Of a stretch of DNA of 6,945 nt, positions 6,174 to 6,945 are shown in pieces. The position numbers and the translations under genes are program-made. The notes under the pieces were generated by a model. It had not been told where the DNA came from. It saw nothing but the letters and a program-made list of their open reading frames with translations, and made no database searches. The number at the start of each line of letters is the position of its first letter. The first letter of the stretch is position 1. The stretch is taken from assembly GCA_031272305.1 (NCBI GenBank), contig JAISUA010000046.1, positions 1 to 6,945 on the forward strand, given 5' to 3'. The DNA comes from Clostridioides sp. Lineage in GTDB: Bacteria; Bacillota; Clostridia; Peptostreptococcales; Peptostreptococcaceae.

Positions 6174-6839
6174 TTGAAAATTTTAGGAATCGATACATCT
6201 ACAAATGCTGCGAGCGTGGCAGTGTTTGAAGACGAGAAATTACTTGGTGATTTCACTATAAACAATAAAAATACGCATTCACAGAAGCTTATGCCTATGC
6301 TAGAAAATCTTTTTGGCTTATTGGATATAACGACAAAAGATTTGGATTTGATAGCAGTGTGTGTTGGTCCAGGATCGTTCACAGGTATAAGAATAGGAGT
6401 ATCTACAGCAAAGGCAATTGCACACGCTAATAATCTTCCTATTATAGAAGTAAATTCTCTTGAAAGTTTAGAACAAAACGTTTGTTTCAGCAAAAAAATA
6501 AAATTACCTATTTTAGATGCTCAAAGAAATCAAGTATACACTAAAATTAATGGTGAAGTAACTATTTTAGAAGTAGATGCACTTATAAATATCATAACAA
6601 ATTCAGATCAAGAATTCCTAGTTCTAGGAGAAGCTGTAGACAAATATTTTGATAAATTATCAAATATAGAAAATCTTGAAATCGCCAAAGGTAAATATAA
6701 TATTTCAAATACTATAAGTCTGTGTGAAGTTGCTACTTCGAAACACGAAAAAAATATAGCAATAAAAAACTGTTACAGTATAAAACCTATGTATATGAAA
6801 AAATCACAAGCAGAAATAGAATACGAAAAGAGGAAATAA
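6174..6839 (+). CDS. tsaB: tRNA t6A biosynthesis scaffold protein TsaB (YeaZ)
   Basis: TsaB is an ASKHA-fold partner that dimerises with TsaD and supports t6A formation. It lacks catalytic activity of its own. From the TTG at 6174 it has 221 residues, within the family's usual range. Visible signatures are the N-terminal ILGIDTST (3-10), NTHSQ (33-37), VGPGSFTGIRIG (64-75) and DAQRNQVY (115-122), where many homologues have DARRGEVY. The C-terminal PMYMKKSQAE matches the common P-x-Y-x-R-x-S-x-AE tail. The TTG start is chosen because AAAGGAG (6161-6167) sits 6 nt before it and the protein then opens with the canonical MKILGIDTS. An in-frame TTG at 6135 would add 13 lysine-rich residues and has no ribosome binding site. 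It is in the same orientation as tsaE, and the next start is 10 nt after its stop. Confidence 0.96.
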   Translation: MKILGIDTSTNAASVAVFEDEKLLGDFTINNKNTHSQKLMPMLENLFGLLDITTKDLDLIAVCVGPGSFTGIRIGVSTAKAIAHANNLPIIEVNSLESLEQNVCFSKKIKLPILDAQRNQVYTKINGEVTILEVDALINIITNSDQEFLVLGEAVDKYFDKLSNIENLEIAKGKYNISNTISLCEVATSKHEKNIAIKNCYSIKPMYMKKSQAEIEYEKRK

Positions 6840-6849
6840 ATAAAATACA

Positions 6850-6945
6850 ATGTCTAATGAAATAAGAACCTTAGGAAAATTAAAAGAATCAATTATTAAA
6901 AAAGATGATATCTCAACTGACTGCGAAAATTTTAATTTTTCAAAT
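6850..6945 (+). CDS. Start of an unidentified gene, cut by the window edge
   Basis: An ATG at 6850 opens 32 codons that run to the last base without a stop. It begins MSNEIRTLGKLKE. An in-frame TAA at 6841 means this is the first possible start. The nearest ribosome binding site, AGAGG (6829-6833), lies inside the end of tsaB, 16 nt away, which is long. The 10-nt gap to tsaB suggests an operon. In many Bacillota rimI or tsaD follows tsaB, but these 32 residues do not show a clear RimI acetyltransferase or TsaD start, so no identity is assigned. Confidence 0.5.
   Translation, partial: MSNEIRTLGKLKESIIKKDDISTDCENFNFSN

Noticed and set aside
6155..6493. Minus-strand frame of 112 codons over tsaB
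   Set aside because: Mirror of the conserved N-terminal half of TsaB, with no start context.
1..6945. Transposase, phage, toxin-antitoxin, tRNA or rRNA genes
   Set aside because: No reading frame shows such motifs, and I saw no cloverleaf or rRNA-like segment in the intergenic regions.

Overview
The window is very AT-rich, with Shine-Dalgarno sites of the AGAGG/AGGAG type, TTG and GTG starts next to good ribosome binding sites, and clostridial-style Trk and Tsa proteins. This points to a low-GC Gram-positive (Bacillota) anaerobe. A genus such as Finegoldia, Parvimonas or Peptoniphilus would fit the base composition, but that is inference and I cannot settle it by reading.

Layout: (1) Positions 1-223 hold no gene. 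They carry a 39-bp tandem repeat (about four units, possibly continuing off the left edge) with a terminator-like hairpin in the third unit. (2) Positions 224-5189 are four minus-strand genes, in transcription order trkA (RCK regulatory subunit), trkH (K+ channel subunit), a 266-residue membrane-anchored protein I do not recognise, and a polytopic DUF218 (SanA/YdcF-type) protein. trkA and trkH are 15 nt apart and clearly one unit. The last two genes lie behind gaps of 171 and 100 nt and may be read through or have their own promoter. (3) Positions 5190-5612 form a 423-nt divergent intergenic region. It holds a candidate trkA promoter overlapped by a perfect 15-bp palindrome, a tandem array of about 34-35 bp units, and a good tsaE promoter whose -35 box lies in register with that array. 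(4) Positions 5613-6839 are plus-strand tsaE and tsaB, two components of the essential tRNA threonylcarbamoyladenosine (t6A) pathway, followed by the first 32 codons of another gene cut by the window edge.

How the genes work together: TrkH forms the K+ pore and TrkA gates it from the cytoplasm by sensing nucleotides, so this pair sets K+ uptake. TsaE and TsaB assemble with TsaD (not in the window) to transfer the threonylcarbamoyl group to A37 of ANN-decoding tRNAs. The two blocks share only the divergent control region.

The coding content is ordinary. The unusual material is non-coding: two tandem-repeat arrays at the ends of the minus-strand block. Read in opposite orientations, they look as if they could belong to one repeat family.
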